This document shows, one piece after another, positions 8,770 to 17,163 of a stretch of 64,000 nt of DNA. The stretch covers positions 372,001 through 436,000 of the forward strand of contig NZ_BKZW01000002.1 in NCBI RefSeq assembly GCF_008974265.1, read 5' to 3'. The stretch comes from Dictyobacter vulcani. Its GTDB lineage: Bacteria; Chloroflexota; Ktedonobacteria; Ktedonobacterales; Ktedonobacteraceae. The notes under the pieces were generated by a model. That model saw nothing but the letters and a program-made list of their open reading frames with translations. It was not told the DNA's origin and did no database searches. Both the position numbers and the translations under genes were made by a program. The stretch's first letter is position 1. Every line of letters begins with the position of its first letter.

Positions 8770-8798
8770 ACAAGCAAAATTAGCTTTGCTTGTATGTC
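8765..8798. promoter_or_regulatory. Perfect hairpin overlapping the DUF1294 start
   Basis: GACATACAAGCAAA (8765-8778) pairs exactly with TTTGCTTGTATGTC (8785-8798) around a 6-base loop. The annotated ATG of the DUF1294 gene (8767-8769) falls within one arm. If that ATG is used, the hairpin would hide it. If the GTG at 8742 is the real start, this is an operator or 5' leader structure. Confidence 0.5.
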
Positions 8799-8938
8799 AG
8801 TATCATACAATGTGTTGTGAGTTTGAATAGATTGGGAAATCCTGCCTCTCGCGGATAAGTGAATATTTTCTACAAGATTGACTCTCTGCCAGGTCCTGGT
8901 TCCTTACAGGACTCAATCAGCACACCCTTATTCTATAT

Positions 8939-9145
8939 TATGGAAAGCGTTTTCACAAAGCGCTTGCGAAAAGTGAAGAGATGCAAGCAGAGCAGACGCT
9001 TGAGCAAGCACACCAGGCGTTTGCTGTACAGTCTGCCCGAACTGATCCAGTTTCTCTCTATGCGGATTGTGGTAGTGCTCCCCTTACACTGTGGGACGGG
9101 CTAACCTACTATCACCTCAGCCGACATGGGAAGAGAGTGTCCTAA
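8939..9145 (+). pseudogene. C-terminal fragment, TPR/regulator-like protein
   Basis: One frame reads 68 residues without interruption to a TAA at 9143. It is Ala- and Gln-rich and helical (KALAKSEEMQAEQTLEQA) and ends with LWDGLTYYHLSRHGK. This resembles the TPR tail of large XRE/TPR transcription regulators common in Ktedonobacteria, but the match is by eye. No start codon or N-terminal part is present, so it is taken as a remnant. Confidence 0.4.
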
Positions 9146-9265
9146 GCACAAGATTGAGTAATGAACAAGGAGACAACCGAGAAAGCATAAGCCGGATCGA
9201 AGCAATCTGTATGAAGGCTTCCGAACTGGAGGCGAGTGCTGCTGTAAATTTCTCGGATAAGAGGG

Positions 9266-9403
9266 ATGCCAAGGGAAGGTATAGGTGTTATTCTGCTATC
9301 GATAGCAATAATAGGAAGTATCTTACACTTGTATTCGACCAGGAAAAACTTACGTAAACTACAGCAACGGTATAATGAATATAAAGAACGCTATCCAAAA
9401 TGA
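9266..9403 (+). CDS. Hypothetical 45-residue membrane protein
   Basis: The frame from the ATG at 9266 encodes one membrane segment (about residues 6-23, GVILLSIAIIGSILHL) followed by a strongly basic, Tyr-rich tail ending YNEYKERYPK. The composition is what a real small membrane protein would have. The ribosome site is poor (AAGAGGG directly before ATG) and an in-frame stop lies six codons upstream. No family is recognised. Confidence 0.35.
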   Translation: MPREGIGVILLSIAIIGSILHLYSTRKNLRKLQQRYNEYKERYPK

Positions 9404-9984
9404 TATTTAGTACGAAGTTCTTCCTTCCTTTAGTTCAACAAGGTCTACCGCTCTCTCTTTTACTTTCTGAGTTCCAGGGTGATGTGAGTTGTGGTGACCT
9501 TGCATGAGTCATCCTGATAAGGAAGCGTTTCCCTGGTTGCTTCAAGACTTTTGAGAAACCCTGGCCTGAACATATACCGGGCTTGCCTTTTGATGAAAAT
9601 CCATGTATTCTTGTTGAAGATCCAGGGGAAGCACGCTCAGAACGTGTTCTTATCAGAAGGATGGTTATGACCAGCGTCGTCAAATTCATGCGGAAATACG
9701 GCTTCCGAACGCGCTGTTGTGGGCATTGCATACCGCAATTCACTCGCCCACAGCCATGCCATGCCTTTTTTCAGGAGCAAATGCCAACCGAATTGTAGTC
9801 CAACACGTGAAAAAAGAGGATTGTGGGCGATTATTTCGTATTGCTCACGGCTTTTGTGTTTCTCTGGCCCAGAAATGAACCGTGAGGTGCGCGCTGATAG
9901 TCCGACCGGCGGTTCTCTGGAGTATGTACCATGTTCCTGGTTCACTTGATGCGTCCCTCACATCGATTGAGAAAGGAACTCAGT
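9404..9984. other. Intergenic region with degenerate coding traces
   Basis: A plus-strand frame from about 9660 to 9885 reads coding-like sequence (RLPNALLWALHTAIH) to a stop. A different frame upstream reads EKPWPEHIPGLPFDENP. This pattern suggests one frameshifted, decayed gene, but no family can be named. The last 30 bases are the leader of the phosphotransferase gene. Confidence 0.3.
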
Positions 9985-10932
9985 ATGTCTCCAACCACGG
10001 AACGTACCCTGGAAGAAAAACTTGCAGCCATCGCTGACCACTTCGCCCTTGGTCAGGTCCTGACCTTTGAGCGTGCACCTGGCACGAATCAGAACTATCT
10101 GGTGACAACGAATGTCGGCGACTATCTCTTCAAGATTATCATCAATACGACGCTAGAGGATGTACTCAACGGTCTGCCTTTCCTACAGCGACTGGAGGAG
10201 CAGGAGTTCACCGTTACAGCCTATTATCTCAAGGCTCCCAACGGGCAGGTTTTCTACCAGAGTCCAGACTGTGAGGCGGTGGTTCTGCATCGACTTCCTG
10301 GCAATATGCCTGAACCTTCGCCTGTGGTTAGTCGCGAGATTGGTATTCACCTGGCCAAACTGCATCTCATTTCCTGCGCTCATTTACCCGAGAAACGGCA
10401 CTGGCTCGATGAGCAGTATCTTCCCAATGCACTTCAGAAGGCCATCGAGATGTATGGGCCAGAACGACTGAGCGAGACACGCAACGTCTTTAATTCCCTG
10501 AGCTCTTTTCAACCCGCGACTTTTCCCCAGGCGATCATACATGGGGATCTGGATACAAGCAACTGTCTCTTTGAAGGAGGGCGGCTCGTGGCCTTTGTTG
10601 ATTGGCAGGAAATAGGCGTTAGTGCGGCGCTGATGGACTTTGTGCAGACAGTCATTGGCTTCTGTTTTGTGGAACCTCCAACGGGCTCAGACTGCTGGGC
10701 GGTCTTTGATCCTGATCTCTATCGTGCTCTCTATACCGGTTACACGAGCATTCGTCCTTTTACTGGCTACGAACTGGAGCATCTCAATAATGCTCTCAAG
10801 TATGTGGCCTTGATCCAGCCTGTCTGGACAATGTTAGTCTGGGAACGCTATCATTCGGGTCAGGAAATGGTCGAGACGAGGCTGCTGTACTGGATGTATG
10901 GTATCGATACGCTTACCTTGCCTACACTCTAG
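9985..10932 (+). CDS. APH/homoserine kinase II-like phosphotransferase
   Basis: This 315-residue protein has the aminoglycoside phosphotransferase/choline kinase fold. An N-lobe with FKIIINTT carries the likely ATP-binding lysine, the catalytic loop HGDLDTSN is at 186-193 and the magnesium-binding DWQE at 206-209. The pattern and length are closest to ThrB2-like homoserine kinases (type II). The substrate could be homoserine or another small alcohol. The ATG at 9985 has an AAAGGAA ribosome site; upstream in-frame starts do not. The gene is monocistronic and followed by a strong hairpin. Confidence 0.82.
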   Translation: MSPTTERTLEEKLAAIADHFALGQVLTFERAPGTNQNYLVTTNVGDYLFKIIINTTLEDVLNGLPFLQRLEEQEFTVTAYYLKAPNGQVFYQSPDCEAVVLHRLPGNMPEPSPVVSREIGIHLAKLHLISCAHLPEKRHWLDEQYLPNALQKAIEMYGPERLSETRNVFNSLSSFQPATFPQAIIHGDLDTSNCLFEGGRLVAFVDWQEIGVSAALMDFVQTVIGFCFVEPPTGSDCWAVFDPDLYRALYTGYTSIRPFTGYELEHLNNALKYVALIQPVWTMLVWERYHSGQEMVETRLLYWMYGIDTLTLPTL

Positions 10933-10943
10933 CTGATTCCGCA

Positions 10944-11279
10944 TTATCGATAACGTTTGATCCGATTCAAGGGACACTGTATCAGAGAGTACTTTCTGAT
11001 ACAGTGTCCCGACGACCGTACCGTCAGCGACAAGCCATGAAGCGCTGTATATGGAAGGCTAACCTGTGGGGTTACAGGTGGTGTTGATATAAGGAACGCC
11101 GGGTATCTCTTTAATGTAGAAACTGATTGTGACACCGATGGCTGACGAAAAAATTGGTTGACAATAGGAGCATACAGGACAGAGGCAAGGAATACCACTG
11201 TGACAAAAATGCTGATAGATAGGCATGTGTATGAGATTGATTTTATGCGCTTTTGATGATCAGTTTGATCAGTGGACAT
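10944..11279 (-). CDS. Hypothetical membrane protein, doubtful C terminus
   Basis: From the ATG at 11279 (AGAGGA just upstream; a GTG at 11291 is possible) the minus strand encodes about 110 residues. One clear membrane segment is near residues 20-40, followed by a Ser/Thr/Pro-rich region. The last third runs through the hairpin that follows the plus-strand phosphotransferase gene, so the real end may be earlier and the gene may be frameshifted. No family is recognised. Confidence 0.35.
   Translation of the reverse strand: MSTDQTDHQKRIKSISYTCLSISIFVTVVFLASVLYAPIVNQFFRQPSVSQSVSTLKRYPAFLISTPPVTPQVSLPYTALHGLSLTVRSSGHCIRKYSLIQCPLNRIKRYR
10971..11010. terminator. Perfect 16-bp stem-loop after phosphotransferase gene
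   Basis: GGGACACTGTATCAGA (10971-10986) pairs exactly with 10995-11010 around an 8-base loop. It starts 39 bases after the stop codon of the plus-strand phosphotransferase gene. No T tract follows. A terminator role is inferred from position. Confidence 0.6.
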
Positions 11280-11291
11280 CGTTCCTCTCAC

Positions 11292-11768
11292 TTTCTCGCG
11301 TATCTATCATGATTGTAGAGTTAAGCGAGTAAGTATGTTAATCTCTTTTCAATCCCTCACAGGGCTTTTTGAAAGTCAGAACATCTGAAGCCTTTCCAGC
11401 TTATGCTTATGCATAGACAGAGTGACTTGTAACTATGTGGAAAGGACCCTGTAATGTGATCAAACTACTCATACTGCTATTTCTGTTTTGCTATGGTATA
11501 CCATTTTGCTTGAAGCGAGCAAAGATGATATGTTTTAGAACAGATAACCGAAGGAGCCAGTGTAGGTAGGCATTTCATCTTTGTGGTGATATACTACGCG
11601 TACGGGTTTTGATCAGTAGCTCTCCATTTATCGTGGAGAAAGAGGCAGTCTGACCGGTCGCAACATCGGTAGAGCTGCATTTTTTTATGATGAAACTGTC
11701 AAAGCTTCGCCATTTTGCAGATAACAGCTGCGGAAACGCTGAATTTTGAGTAGGTCAGGTTAGTATCA
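11292..11768. other. Intergenic region, no gene seen
   Basis: No coding frame or conserved RNA is recognisable. A weak hairpin with TCTCCA/TGGAGA arms lies at about 11621-11640. The region holds the promoters of the two flanking divergent genes. Confidence 0.4.
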
Positions 11769-12470
11769 ATGACGAAGGTATTGCCGGAAGTAACCGTTTA
11801 TACTGGGCCTATGGGTGCTGGTAAAACGACGCGACTCTATGGTAAGATGGGCGAACTTACTCACCTCGGCATTCCTTATGAAGCATATAGGCCGGGAGTG
11901 GATGTTCGAGAGGTGGTCATAGCTCCTCGTGGCTATGTCGTGAGTGCAAACGAGGTTCTCACTCCAAACTGTACAGCCGTAGAAGCGCTTGGTGATATTC
12001 CGGTTGAGGAGCTTGTACTGCGCGGTATCAAGACTATTTTTCTGGAAGAATGGTTCATGTTTGGCTTTGATCATCAGCGGCGGCCAATCTCAGGTCTCTA
12101 TCGTGAAATCATGGGACGGTGGGCTTTGGCTGGTATTGAGCGAGTGTATGCGGCGGGGCTTGATCAAGGCGCGAGCGGTAATCAGTTTGGCCTGGTGGTA
12201 GATGCCCGTAGATATGGCGCAAAAGTTGTCGTTTGTACGGCCAAATGTGCATATCCAGTGAATGGTGAACGCGATCCAAAATGCGGACGTGTAGCCCGCA
12301 ATAGTCAAATATATGATGTACGTGATAACAGAGCATTTGACATGGAGACCTTACCTGACCTTCTGCCCGAAGGGTTGCGTCTACATGATCGATATCGTGC
12401 CGTGTGTACGGAGCACCTGCTGTTGCCCGCACAACAGACAAAGCCATTTGACCCCATGCAGCCCGAGTAG
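11769..12470 (+). CDS. Divergent thymidine kinase-like protein
   Basis: This 233-residue protein follows the type II thymidine kinase layout. Walker A GPMGAGKT is at 13-20, RPGVDVRE at 41-48, the GLDQG...FG lasso-like segment at 130-141 and a zinc-site region with Cys156, Cys160 and Cys172. The usual DEAQFF Walker B motif is replaced by LEEWFMF (92-98), so the acidic residue is kept only in altered form. The family phosphorylates thymidine in nucleotide salvage. Because of the changed motifs, this protein may have another substrate. It stands alone after a long leader. Confidence 0.72.
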   Translation: MTKVLPEVTVYTGPMGAGKTTRLYGKMGELTHLGIPYEAYRPGVDVREVVIAPRGYVVSANEVLTPNCTAVEALGDIPVEELVLRGIKTIFLEEWFMFGFDHQRRPISGLYREIMGRWALAGIERVYAAGLDQGASGNQFGLVVDARRYGAKVVVCTAKCAYPVNGERDPKCGRVARNSQIYDVRDNRAFDMETLPDLLPEGLRLHDRYRAVCTEHLLLPAQQTKPFDPMQPE

Positions 12471-12965
12471 ACTACCTGGAGTCGGTTCATATCTCCTGCA
12501 TGTTTAAGAATATGTGTTTCTCTCTGCCTCAAATGCTCGCGGATCCTGGCTTTCTGCTGCCAATGTTGTCTGGAAATCGTTGCAGACAATCATCCAGCCA
12601 ACTGCCTTCGGCCCTTGAGTATTAATGGATACTGTTGCTAAATTATTTTCTTTATGCTCAACACAAGTAATCATTTCTGTCTGATTTCAGCTTGGTAACG
12701 AATTTAGCAATAGTATTATGAACCGTACGAAAGCCCCTATTCCCCACCACCAGAAAAACTCGAGGAACGATGGCGTACACCATAGGGACATGTCCGCAAC
12801 ATGGCGTGTAGATGGCCTGTTTTTCTGCTCCTTTTGCCTCTATACTCGTCAATAGCGGAGGAACAAAGCACCTCCTGTTCTCCACCAATGGGTCGCTTCT
12901 CTGATAGATGTATTTTTCCAGATATGTTGAAACTCGGAGAGTCTCTTAAATGAAAGGATTTATTG
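12471..12965. other. Intergenic region, no gene seen
   Basis: No convincing reading frame is visible on either strand. A small stem (TTGTCTG/CAGACAA) lies at about 12566-12590. The 3' end contains the AAAGGA ribosome site of the secreted-protein gene. Confidence 0.4.
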
Positions 12966-13550
12966 ATGCACAAATTATTTGCCCGGATCATACCACCTCT
13001 TGCTAGTGCGCTAGTTCTCCTGATTGGGGGCGTTGAGCCAGCACTTGCTGCTAACAGCAGTGTTACATCCTCTCAACATGCGATTATCGCATCTCATCAT
13101 ACACTGGCCCCATTATCAGGTACCTATCACGTCACCCCTGTACTTACTAACCATGGCAATCCAGGTTGGGCTTATTTTACAGATTATGATGGCGTCCCTT
13201 CCGCATATACTGACTCTAATGGCAATGTTCAGACATCATCTGCCGTGTGGCATATACCCTCAGGCATTGATACTCGCTCCTGCGATTTTTCTGTCTACGT
13301 TCCTACTCCTAATGGTACGGCGAACATTAGTTATGGCTTTTACAATGGGTCAACGAGGGTAGCGGTAATCAATGTAGATCAAAACCTATACCAGCCAACT
13401 GACCCGTGGGTGTATCTCACCTCGGGCCGCACAATTACCGCAGTACAATTTTCAAACAATAATGGACAAAAAGGCACAAGAATAGGTGTCGGGCAATATA
13501 ATTCCCTTGAACTGGATTGTGCTGGATTACCACCGAAGACGCCCAAGTAG
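12966..13550 (+). CDS. Secreted protein of unknown function
   Basis: This 194-residue protein has a classical signal peptide: a basic start, a hydrophobic core with LASALVLLIGG, and a likely cut after EPALAA at about residue 29. The mature part is rich in Ser, Thr, Asn, Gly and aromatic residues and probably all beta, as in secreted adhesin- or carbohydrate-binding-like proteins. Two Cys (in TRSCDF and LDCAG) could form a disulfide. AAAGGA precedes the ATG at 12966. No family is recognised. A MITE-type repeat begins at its stop codon. Confidence 0.7.
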   Translation: MHKLFARIIPPLASALVLLIGGVEPALAANSSVTSSQHAIIASHHTLAPLSGTYHVTPVLTNHGNPGWAYFTDYDGVPSAYTDSNGNVQTSSAVWHIPSGIDTRSCDFSVYVPTPNGTANISYGFYNGSTRVAVINVDQNLYQPTDPWVYLTSGRTITAVQFSNNNGQKGTRIGVGQYNSLELDCAGLPPKTPK

Positions 13551-13593
13551 GGGTAGCGCTACGGAAGCTGCCACCAGCCGCAAAGTAGCGGGC
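13550..13593. repeat. Solo MITE terminal repeat
   Basis: This 44-base sequence (starts GGGGTAGCGCTACGG, ends CAAAGTAGCGGGC) matches both ends of the MITE at 33052-33338 with a few changes. It begins at the last base of the secreted-protein stop codon. No partner end was found nearby, so it is a lone remnant or a site of partial excision. Confidence 0.6.
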
Positions 13594-13649
13594 GTGAGCG
13601 ATATTACATGCAAAAAAGCTTGTATGTACACCAATGTAGGAACGAGCGA

Positions 13650-13679
13650 GGGATGTGCGTCCACTCGGACGCACATCCC
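13650..13679. terminator. Perfect 13-bp stem-loop
   Basis: GGGATGTGCGTCC (13650-13662) pairs exactly with 13667-13679 around a 4-base loop. It is a very stable GC-rich hairpin about 100 bases after the secreted-protein gene and just after the end of the small minus-strand frame. Termination for either strand is plausible. Confidence 0.6.
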
Positions 13680-13682
13680 CAT

Positions 13683-13841
13683 TTAGCCACGCAAGAATGT
13701 CAAGACAGGTTCTAGGAGAATTTTACGCTCGGTAACTTCCTGCTCGTGGTCGAGATTCTCAAAGAAGCGGAGTTGAATGCCAGCCTGCTCGACCCCCAAT
13801 AACAGAACAATCATTTCAAACATTTCAGGCGCAGTAGCCAT
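13683..13841 (-). CDS. Hypothetical 52-residue protein, possibly a relic
   Basis: The minus-strand frame from the ATG at 13841 encodes a helical peptide with MFEMIVLLLGVEQAGIQLRF and a charged C terminus, ending at 13683. Its composition is that of a real protein, perhaps the C-terminal piece of a TetR-like ligand domain. No good ribosome site is present. It stops just before the 13650 hairpin, which could terminate it. Confidence 0.35.
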   Translation of the reverse strand: MATAPEMFEMIVLLLGVEQAGIQLRFFENLDHEQEVTERKILLEPVLTFLRG

Positions 13842-14222
13842 TGACTCTTAATTACCTGTTCTGTATACTTCTTGCAAGACTGTAGAAAGGAGACACCGAG
13901 ATATATGGGTGGCAAAACACAGAAGTAGCGATCTCGTCATACAGCAGACAACGCTTCTCTCGCCCAGAAGGGCTTGTTCCATCATGCGGAAAACGCATGC
14001 CTGAGTGTTTGCTGACGAAGAATGCCTTCTGGCCTATTTGCTGCTCATGAGTGTGTCTCTTTCCTCATATCTATCAAGCATTGAAGACGCCCTCTTCTGC
14101 CTACCACTGGTACACATACTCTTCCCGGTAGATCTGTCAGAATGCCTCACTTAGGACGCGCGCGTCTGCTTCATTCATGTATGGACAACATATCAGCACA
14201 CTAGGCTATGAAGGAGGATTTT
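13842..14222. other. Intergenic region, no gene seen
   Basis: No coding frame or repeat is recognised between the small minus-strand frame and the SDR pseudogene. The AAGGAGG ribosome site of the latter lies at 14211-14217. Confidence 0.4.
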
Positions 14223-15107
14223 ATGATTCATACTGGATTGCAGAACAAAGTTGCCATTGTTACTGGCGCAAACCACGGCATTGGAGCTGCGACGGCGAAA
14301 GCACTTGCAGCCGAAGGTGTTGCCGTGCTCATGAATTTTCTCAGGATGCCGCACTTAGATGGAGTCAAGGGCCAATCCGCCGCCGAAATAGAGATAACCA
14401 CGCCCGGCCTGGCTTATTACAATCACCAACGGAGCAAATCAGCGGAGGAAGTTGTCCAGGCCATTCGTGAAAGGGGAGGTCGGGCAGAAGCCATAGAAGC
14501 TGACCTCGCCGACCCGGCCACGATTCCCTTGCTGTTTGAGCAGGCAGAGGCATTGTTGGGGCCAGTGGATATTCTTATCAACAATGCCGATTATTGCACA
14601 GCCGATACGTTCCAATCCGGGTCAACCGATCTGGCTCCTGGCGGCTACGCAATCACGGAGATCACATCGGAGACCCACGATCGGCATTTCGCAGTGAATA
14701 GCCGGGCTGTGGCTCTGCTGATCGCGGAGTTTGCTCGAAGGCGCAGAGCGCGTGGCATCCATTGGGGGCGCATTATCAGTATCACCACTGACGGAGCGCC
14801 CGGTTTCTTCCACGAAATCTCCTATGGAGCGAGCAAATATGCCCTGGAATCGTATACGCGCGCGGCAGCCGAAGAACTGGGCAGATATGGCATTACGGCC
14901 AACATTATCTCGCCGGGACCGGTACAAACAGGCTGGATTACGCCAGAACTTGAGGCACAGATCGCTGCTGAGACCCCTCTCGGACGCGCCGGACAACCCG
15001 AAGGATCTCGCTGATGTGATTGTCTTTCGTTCCTCAGCAGGCGCGCTGGGGTGACAGGACAGATGATCTCCGTGGCGGCGGACCGCAGAAATTTTAGAGA
15101 GAACTGA
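14223..15107 (+). pseudogene. Frameshifted short-chain dehydrogenase
   Basis: The product is an SDR oxidoreductase of the 3-oxoacyl reductase type. TGANHGIG is near residue 15, INNAD replaces the usual NNAG, and YGASKYALE carries the catalytic Tyr and Lys. After GRAGQPE the frame is lost. Family-like sequence resumes in a second frame (DLADVIVF) and then in a third (VTGQMISV), ending at 15107. Two single-base shifts at about 15001 and 15048 are needed to rebuild it. The ATG at 14223 has an ideal AAGGAGG site. An unusual insert of about 30 residues follows the first helix. Confidence 0.75.
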
Positions 15108-15337
15108 AGGGACATTGTTACTGCGTGGCCATCTGCGTTTCGCATGCGAAAGGACCCAGCCTAAGTAACAATGGCTAGAAGGGTCCATACGAAAGAGGGC
15201 CAAAACATCTGTGTTAGCCTTCTCGCAGTACCTCCTCTTTTATGGCAAGGATGCAATGAAGAACGGATAGTTGCGAGCCGCCGGTGAGATGCCCTCTTGT
15301 CGCTCTTCAGGAGATAACAACGTTAGACCCTGGTCTG
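15096..15337. repeat. Hairpin-bearing repeat, copy 1
   Basis: This copy starts GAGAGAACTGAAGGGACATT and carries a stem of CATTGTTACT (15113-15122) with 15164-15173, enclosing a 14-base palindrome TTTCGCATGCGAAA (15138-15151). It then shares words with copy 2: GTCCATA, CGAAAGAG, GGCCAAA, ATCTG, AGCC, CGCTCTTCAGGA and AACAACGTTAGACCCTGG. No protein frame explains the conservation, which is interrupted by insertions, as in a structured RNA or a non-coding mobile repeat. Confidence 0.55.
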
Positions 15338-15378
15338 GTGATCTCCGTGAGCGGCACGGACGAGCTGAACGAAGTTTC

Positions 15379-15561
15379 TAGGAGACAGCTGGAAGTGACC
15401 ATTGTACTGCTGGCCTCGTCGTTTCGTGCCCGCCACGAGGCCAGAGCAGTACAAATGTAGAATAAGTCCATAAAAGACGAAAGAGAGGCCAAAGATCTGG
15501 GTGAGCCACTGCTCTTGGTCTCGCTCTTTCAGGAAGTAACAACGTTTAGACCCTGGCTGGC
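15379..15561. repeat. Hairpin-bearing repeat, copy 2
   Basis: This is a direct, shorter copy of the element at 15096-15337. Its stem is longer: CATTGTACTGCTGGCCTCGT (15400-15419) pairs with 15435-15457 with small bulges. The bases of the stem differ from copy 1 while pairing is kept, which suggests compensatory change. The flanking words GTCCATA, GACGAAAGAG, GGCCAAA and AACAACGTTTAGACCCTGG are conserved. Confidence 0.55.
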
Positions 15562-16347
15562 TGCCGAGCCAACGTTCTTTTCTCTAGAGAACGAAAGTGC
15601 AAAAATCGGGCATAAAATGGCCAGGAGCCCTTTTTTGATAAATCATGGGTATCCGCTTGCGCAATTTGATTAATGCTTGATTTCTTGCAGTACACCTAAT
15701 CCCACGACAGCGCCACCAGCCACTGCAGATCAAGGCAGCCGTCACCGCGGTCCGCCCTGGCCCTTGAACGCTCTCCCCCAGATCACCTCACCCCTTACGT
15801 AATTCACACAATAGCACACTCACACCAGCCCCACCCATACACAAACCACAACCCATCATACACCCCAATACAACAGGCAAACAGAGATGGAAACTTTGAG
15901 TGCCCATGCCCACCCCACCAACTCCACATCCCAATCTCCTCACCGCAACCAACACTCCCTCCACCCACAAAAGAAGACCTCTGAGCGCTACATTTCATTA
16001 AAGCTCTTCCTTCCGGAGGTGTTTTCTTCTCACCTTACACGTCAATGCAAAGGAGACACAGGAGTTTTCCTGCAATCCACCTACGTGCCGCCAGACTGAT
16101 TCTACTTCATGAGAACGCAACGGCAATAGAGATAGGGTATCGGCTAGAGTTCGCAAACAGGATCCGACTGGGCCAGTTAGCTCCGGGCTCGACCATTATA
16201 CAGAGATGACAGTGCCTTTGAGGGTACCAGACAAGCAATGTGGTGGTTTTCTCTAGTGAGAGGATACGATCAGGCAAGCTGTAATAGATTTCCGTGGATC
16301 GGCATGGGGGGAGGGGGGGGGCTGTCATAAAAATGGAGGAGCCTTTT
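15562..16347. other. Intergenic region with strong C/A strand bias
   Basis: From about 15775 to 15990 the plus strand is almost free of G and made of C- and A-rich words (CCCACCC, CACAACCC and the like). The complementary strand carries several G runs close together, including GGTGGGGTGGGCATGGG, which could form a G-quadruplex. Open frames crossing it are low-complexity and not credible. The remainder shows no gene. Confidence 0.45.
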
Positions 16348-16524
16348 ATGGTATGGTATGATTGCGAAAGAAACATGAAGTCTGACTATTATCACATAAA
16401 AGATGCCCGATTAAACAAGCGACTAAAGAGAGCATTTGGTATGGATGAGCGTGAACTAGCGACACTTGCTCGCGTAGATTTCGTGCGCGGAGAGGGGTTC
16501 CTTTTCTGCTTCGTTGCGAATTGA
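16348..16524 (+). CDS. Hypothetical 58-residue protein
   Basis: The ATG at 16348 has a good GGAGGA ribosome site seven bases upstream. The product is strongly charged, with KDARLNKRLKRAFGMDEREL in the middle, and ends in an aromatic-rich stretch. No family is recognised. Coding-like sequence (RLWDKERVSRLTEADA) continues in another frame just after the stop, so this may be the first part of a longer frameshifted gene that reaches 16925. Confidence 0.4.
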   Translation: MVWYDCERNMKSDYYHIKDARLNKRLKRAFGMDERELATLARVDFVRGEGFLFCFVAN

Positions 16525-16640
16525 CAGATTATGGGATAAGGAACGCGTTTCTCGGCTCACTGAAGCCGATGCGTGCGTGTTGTAGGACTATCAGTATTCG
16601 CAACGAGCAGCTTAGCGCGTGACTCAAGGAGCTAGAGCAG

Positions 16641-16925
16641 TTGACAAAGGAGCAATTGGAAGACGAGCAATTTGCCGATGAATACTGTCTGCGGAAAAAC
16701 AAGCATGATACCATGCTTCCACGATGGCTAGCCGATGGATTTTTTTATCTTTCAACTTTTGTGCGTGGTCATACTTCTCATCCCGCTTGGGAAAAGACCA
16801 TCGCTCATGAACCTAAATATTTCTCTCATGCCTATGAACGTTTGGATGATTTAGCCTCCTGGTTTTTTAGTGGTCGTTGTCCCTGGATTGATGAAGAAAA
16901 GGGATGGGCTTACAAGGGCGTATGA
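16641..16925 (+). CDS. Hypothetical protein, possibly part of a frameshifted gene
   Basis: This 94-residue frame starts at a TTG with GGAG nine bases upstream and is rich in aromatic residues (WLADGFFYLSTFV, WFFSGRCPW). Coding-like sequence in the same frame before a TGA (SIRNEQLSA) suggests that a longer gene was broken upstream. No family is recognised. It may belong with the preceding 58-residue frame. Confidence 0.4.
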   Translation: MTKEQLEDEQFADEYCLRKNKHDTMLPRWLADGFFYLSTFVRGHTSHPAWEKTIAHEPKYFSHAYERLDDLASWFFSGRCPWIDEEKGWAYKGV

Positions 16926-17163
16926 GATGATACATATCCCACGACTTGCGCAACGAGCTGATTGACAGGACTAAATCGTCACACCATCCCAGGTCAACAC
17001 AAGAGTGCTGGAGCACTCTTCAGAAAAATTGAGCCATTGGCTCTCAGCCCAATCTCTCCGGCTGTAAAGAGCAAGCCAGGAGAAGTTTTTTTCGGTCCAT
17101 GGTGGTACACTGTTTCTCGAAGCAAAAGAGAAGCAGAAGGTAGTCCACCTGAGAGGAACCAGT

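Noticed and set aside
15788-15998. Gly/Trp-rich minus-strand frames
   Set aside because: They are low-complexity products of the C/A-rich tract with no ribosome site.
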